The notes under the pieces: generated by a model
Seen by the model: only the letters and a program-made list of their open reading frames with translations
What the model was told of the DNA's origin: nothing
Database searches by the model: none
Shown: positions 61,413-64,000 of the stretch, in pieces
Layout of the letters: every line of letters starts with the position of its first letter
Numbering within the stretch: position 1 is the stretch's first letter
Made by a program: the position numbers and the translations under genes
Source: an uncultured Muribaculaceae bacterium
GTDB lineage: Bacteria; Bacteroidota; Bacteroidia; Bacteroidales; Muribaculaceae
Assembly (NCBI GenBank): GCA_910584125.1
Contig: CAJTXU010000014.1
Span: 1 to 64,000, forward strand
Direction: 5' to 3'
Length of the DNA: 64,000 bases

Positions 61413-63470
61413 ATGAGCAATCCAATTACCATACCTGCAGACAATGACAATCATGAGCAACAGTTGGCTTATGACCTTGTTGCAAACACAAGTCGTTGCC
61501 TTTTTATTACCGGCAAAGCCGGGACAGGTAAAACGACATTCATTCAGCGTATTCAAAAGGAAATTCAAAAGAACTTTGTAGTATTGGCTCCCACTGGTAT
61601 AGCCGCGATTGCCGCCGGAGGACAAACGGTACATTCATTTTTCGGATTTCCTATGGAGGTCATTGGCCCTCATACCAAATTGCAAGTATCATTCTCTAAT
61701 GAGAAATTACTCAAGCATGTTGATACAATCATCGTAGATGAGGCTTCGATGTTGCGATGTGATATGGTAGATGGAATGGACAGATATCTGCGCTTGGCAT
61801 TCCATAATAATATGCCATTCGGAGGGAAACAAATTATATTTGTAGGAGATCTGTTTCAACTGCCCCCGGTGGTCAAGAGAGGAACTGTTGATGATGAAAT
61901 GCTCAGTGATTTGTATGGTGTTGGAACGCCTTTCTTTTACAAAGCCAACGTCCTGAAACGAATGAACCTGCCTAAAATTGAATTTAAGAAAGTATACCGG
62001 CAAACTGACAATACGTTTGTCGAGATACTGAATAAAATGCGAATTGGAGAAATTGGACAGGAGGAACTTGACATCCTCAATGAGCGTGTATCATCATCTG
62101 ACGATATTGGTGATTATTCCGTTATTCTAACAGGATTTAACAAAAAAGCAGAACGTATTAATGAAGAAAAGCTCAACTCATTGGAAGGAGATGAAGTTGT
62201 ATATGAAGGTATCAAATCAGATGAGTTTCAATCTAAAGATTGTCAGGCACCGGAACATTTAAGATTAAAAATTGGTGCACAAGTCATTTTCTGCCGGAAC
62301 GACTATGCGGCAAAATGTGCCAATGGGACAATAGCAAAAGTCATAAGTCTCGAAGATGATGTTATCCAAGTACAATTAGAAAATGGTAAAATGGTTAGAG
62401 TTGTACGTGCCACATGGGAAAGCTATGAGAGGGTATATAATCGTGAAACTCGCCGGATTGAATCACAGGCAGTAGGGTCATATAGTCAATTCCCTATTAA
62501 ATTGGCTTGGGCAATAACAATTCATCGCTCACAAGGTATGACCTTTGACCGTATGCATTTTGACCTTTCATGGGGGACATTCGCTGCCGGACAGGCATAT
62601 GTGGCGATAAGCAGAATGCGCTCTATTGAAGGCTTGACTCTAAGCCACAGTCTGAAGGCCCATCATGTTACAGTTAATCCGGAAATCAAGGCATTCTCCA
62701 ATTCCTTCAATGATGTCGTAATGATTAAAGATGAATTGGAATCCGGAAAAAAGATTTATAAACATATCGCACAAAAGGAGTATGATCAGGCTTCTTTCGA
62801 TTTGTTAAATATGGCTCTTTCTAAAGTCCGGCTCAAAGATTATCGCAATGCTGCTTTACTTGCAAAACAAATGTTTGATGTAATGCTTGATGACGATAAT
62901 CTAATAGGTGTAGCAGCCGGTTTTCCACTAATTAAAGACTGTAATATAACCTGTCATTTTCTCAATAGTGTCCTATGTCTGTATGGCAATAAGTATGAAG
63001 AGGCGGTCGGTTATGCAGATCTTGTTCTTTCCCGTAGGAAGAACTGTCTGGAAACCATGTATGTGAAGGCTCGCGCAAACTATGAAATGGGCAATTTTGA
63101 AGAAACTGCCGATACCCTATTTCAAATACTGACACTCTCTACAGAGGGAGAAGAGAAAAGAGCGATTGACAAAAAACTGTATCTTTTAGAGATAAAAAAC
63201 AATGATAAGATTGGCAATCCCAATGTCGGTTTATGCAAGAAGCTCTTGAAGATATGCCCAACATGCACAAGAGCTTATTCATTTATGAGAAATGAAATTG
63301 TCAGGAATGGACATACTTTGTCGGGTGATGATATTACGGACTCTTTTTTGATCAGAAGTTTTGACAATCCAAACTTAAATGAGTCTGATTTTAATACGAT
63401 TCTTAAGAATGTGGACATGAAGTCTGAGGAATTTAGACAGTTCAAAAAAGAATTGTTGAAGATTTCATGA
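61413..63470 (+). CDS. PIF1-like helicase with TPR-like C-terminal region
   Basis: This 685-residue SF1B helicase has Walker A (FITGKAGTGKTTFIQRI, residues about 31-47), LAPTGIAAIAAGGQTVHSFF (motif Ia with the PIF1-type HSFF), TIIVDEASMLR (Walker B) and the late motif AWAITIHRSQGMTFDRMHFD with VAISRMRS. Residues about 440-620 are helical, with repeats (QASFDLLNMALSKVRLKDYR, then CLETMYVKARANYEMGNFEE) resembling TPRs. This domain addition is unusual for housekeeping PIF1. It is near the caspase/CHAT operon and followed by two small membrane proteins, an accessory or defence-like setting. Confidence 0.87.
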   Translation: MSNPITIPADNDNHEQQLAYDLVANTSRCLFITGKAGTGKTTFIQRIQKEIQKNFVVLAPTGIAAIAAGGQTVHSFFGFPMEVIGPHTKLQVSFSNEKLLKHVDTIIVDEASMLRCDMVDGMDRYLRLAFHNNMPFGGKQIIFVGDLFQLPPVVKRGTVDDEMLSDLYGVGTPFFYKANVLKRMNLPKIEFKKVYRQTDNTFVEILNKMRIGEIGQEELDILNERVSSSDDIGDYSVILTGFNKKAERINEEKLNSLEGDEVVYEGIKSDEFQSKDCQAPEHLRLKIGAQVIFCRNDYAAKCANGTIAKVISLEDDVIQVQLENGKMVRVVRATWESYERVYNRETRRIESQAVGSYSQFPIKLAWAITIHRSQGMTFDRMHFDLSWGTFAAGQAYVAISRMRSIEGLTLSHSLKAHHVTVNPEIKAFSNSFNDVVMIKDELESGKKIYKHIAQKEYDQASFDLLNMALSKVRLKDYRNAALLAKQMFDVMLDDDNLIGVAAGFPLIKDCNITCHFLNSVLCLYGNKYEEAVGYADLVLSRRKNCLETMYVKARANYEMGNFEETADTLFQILTLSTEGEEKRAIDKKLYLLEIKNNDKIGNPNVGLCKKLLKICPTCTRAYSFMRNEIVRNGHTLSGDDITDSFLIRSFDNPNLNESDFNTILKNVDMKSEEFRQFKKELLKIS

Positions 63471-63539
63471 ATTTTTTTACAAAGGTTGTTAACCTTTCCT
63501 ATCGACTTATCATTAAAGGAAAAACATCTAACCAAACAT

Positions 63540-63728
63540 ATGGAACAAGCTTTTTTATTCATTATTGCCATTTCTCTGGCGCTACTCGTCGGGAAATGGG
63601 GAAGTACGAGAAAAATCGGATTTGGCCGAGCTTTCGGTCTGTCGTTGTTCAACCTTCTCATTGGAATCATTGCAGTAGCATGTTCCAAGAAAATCGAGAG
63701 TAATCCGGATAAAAATCAAGATAAATGA
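63540..63728 (+). CDS. Small membrane protein (62 residues)
   Basis: Starting at ATG 63540 (MEQAFLFIIAISLALLVGKW), this protein has two hydrophobic helices, the second FGLSLFNLLIGIIAVACS, and a charged tail. An earlier in-frame ATG at 63486 adds only a hydrophilic extension and is less likely. No family is recognised. Its stop overlaps the start of the next gene (ATGA). Confidence 0.6.
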   Translation: MEQAFLFIIAISLALLVGKWGSTRKIGFGRAFGLSLFNLLIGIIAVACSKKIESNPDKNQDK

Positions 63729-64000
63729 GAACGGCAGGCTGGATATGTTTAATAATCGGGATAATCAGTTTCTTCGGGGCTGCACTAAAGGGTAATAGTG
63801 TCTTTGGACCTTTATTCTGGATTGGTCTGGGTGCGTTTCTCCTGGATAGAGCTAATAAACGAAAACAGAATACTGAAAGTGACCCGATAAAGACGGAAAA
63901 CCTTACAAAGGTGGAGACTCGAACACAGGAGGTGGTGGTTGGGTCTATTTCTGACAACAATCAGGCCGATGTAGAAATTCATGCCGATCAGCAGTTGGAA
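63725..64000 (+). CDS. Membrane protein, partial at window end
   Basis: The gene starts at ATG 63725 in an ATGA overlap with the preceding stop. The visible 92 codons open MRTAGWICLIIGIISFFGAA, continue with a second hydrophobic stretch (FGPLFWIGLGAFLLD) and a charged linker, and run off the window. Function unknown. It is coupled to the small membrane protein upstream and is likely part of one unit with the helicase gene. Confidence 0.6.
   Translation, partial: MRTAGWICLIIGIISFFGAALKGNSVFGPLFWIGLGAFLLDRANKRKQNTESDPIKTENLTKVETRTQEVVVGSISDNNQADVEIHADQQLE

Overview
The window is chromosomal DNA from a Bacteroidales bacterium, most likely of the Muribaculaceae or a related gut family. Three things suggest this. 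Many genes carry the Bacteroidetes housekeeping promoter (TTTG, about 19 bp, TAnnTTTG). Large secreted proteins end in type IX secretion (T9SS)-like tails. Bacteroidales-restricted families are present (WG repeats, a DUF6175-like protein, BACON-like domains, CarboxypepD_reg repeats). The assignment is inferred; there is no rRNA or tRNA gene here to confirm it.

Region by region. (1) 1-10,400 (+): three secreted proteins with T9SS-like tails (a CarboxypepD_reg repeat protein, a fibronectin-III/choice-of-anchor J adhesin-like protein and an M6 metalloprotease), then a relic of a fourth tail. (2) 10,495-13,504 (+): a LuxR-type regulator and an alpha-amylase-family protein fused to a SnoaL-like domain, with altered catalytic positions. 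(3) 13,605-13,920 (-): a promoter and a strongly structured region, a candidate noncoding RNA. (4) 14,141-15,166 (+): a membrane-anchored BACON-like protein. (5) 33,634 down to 15,182 (-): the most striking locus, a run of 13 tightly spaced genes. It encodes two very large Hsp70/actin-fold ATPases, a tubulin/FtsZ-like GTPase, two vWA-type proteins, a coiled-coil protein, several membrane-anchored proteins, a lipoprotein trypsin-like protease and small proteins at the end. (6) 40,845 down to 34,032 (-): seven exported proteins (paired small LPP20-like proteins, a beta-barrel candidate, a DUF6175-like protein, a CsgG-like candidate, a WG-repeat protein and a 408-residue unknown), possibly the envelope side of the same machinery.

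(7) 41,043-42,919 (-): cysS and a DUF3467 gene. (8) 43,166-47,430: accessory DNA with an MntA/HepT toxin-antitoxin pair, a lipoprotein, two broken KilA-N genes, inverted-repeat elements and an archaeal-type ATPase gene with a 26-bp-arm palindrome upstream. (9) 47,485-54,921: ordinary genes (lolD, tcdA, an HMA protein, copA, an rRNA m5C methyltransferase, an RsmI-like methyltransferase and a YycJ-like MBL hydrolase), interrupted by AT-rich AAGTAAGAAGTA-type repeats and a palindromic element. (10) 54,983-56,538: a dispersed 52-bp repeat, a 23-bp tandem array and an ATPase pseudogene with two premature stops. (11) 56,619-64,000 (+): a visibly AT-rich island with an exported caspase-like protease, an ECF sigma factor, a one-TM protein (candidate anti-sigma) and a CHAT-domain protease in one operon, then a PIF1-like helicase with TPR-like tail and two small membrane proteins.

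Two multi-gene systems stand out as candidates for undescribed biology: the dual Hsp70/actin plus tubulin plus vWA operon (region 5, perhaps with 6), and the caspase-sigma-TM-CHAT operon (region 11). All functions are read from sequence motifs by eye; no database search was run.
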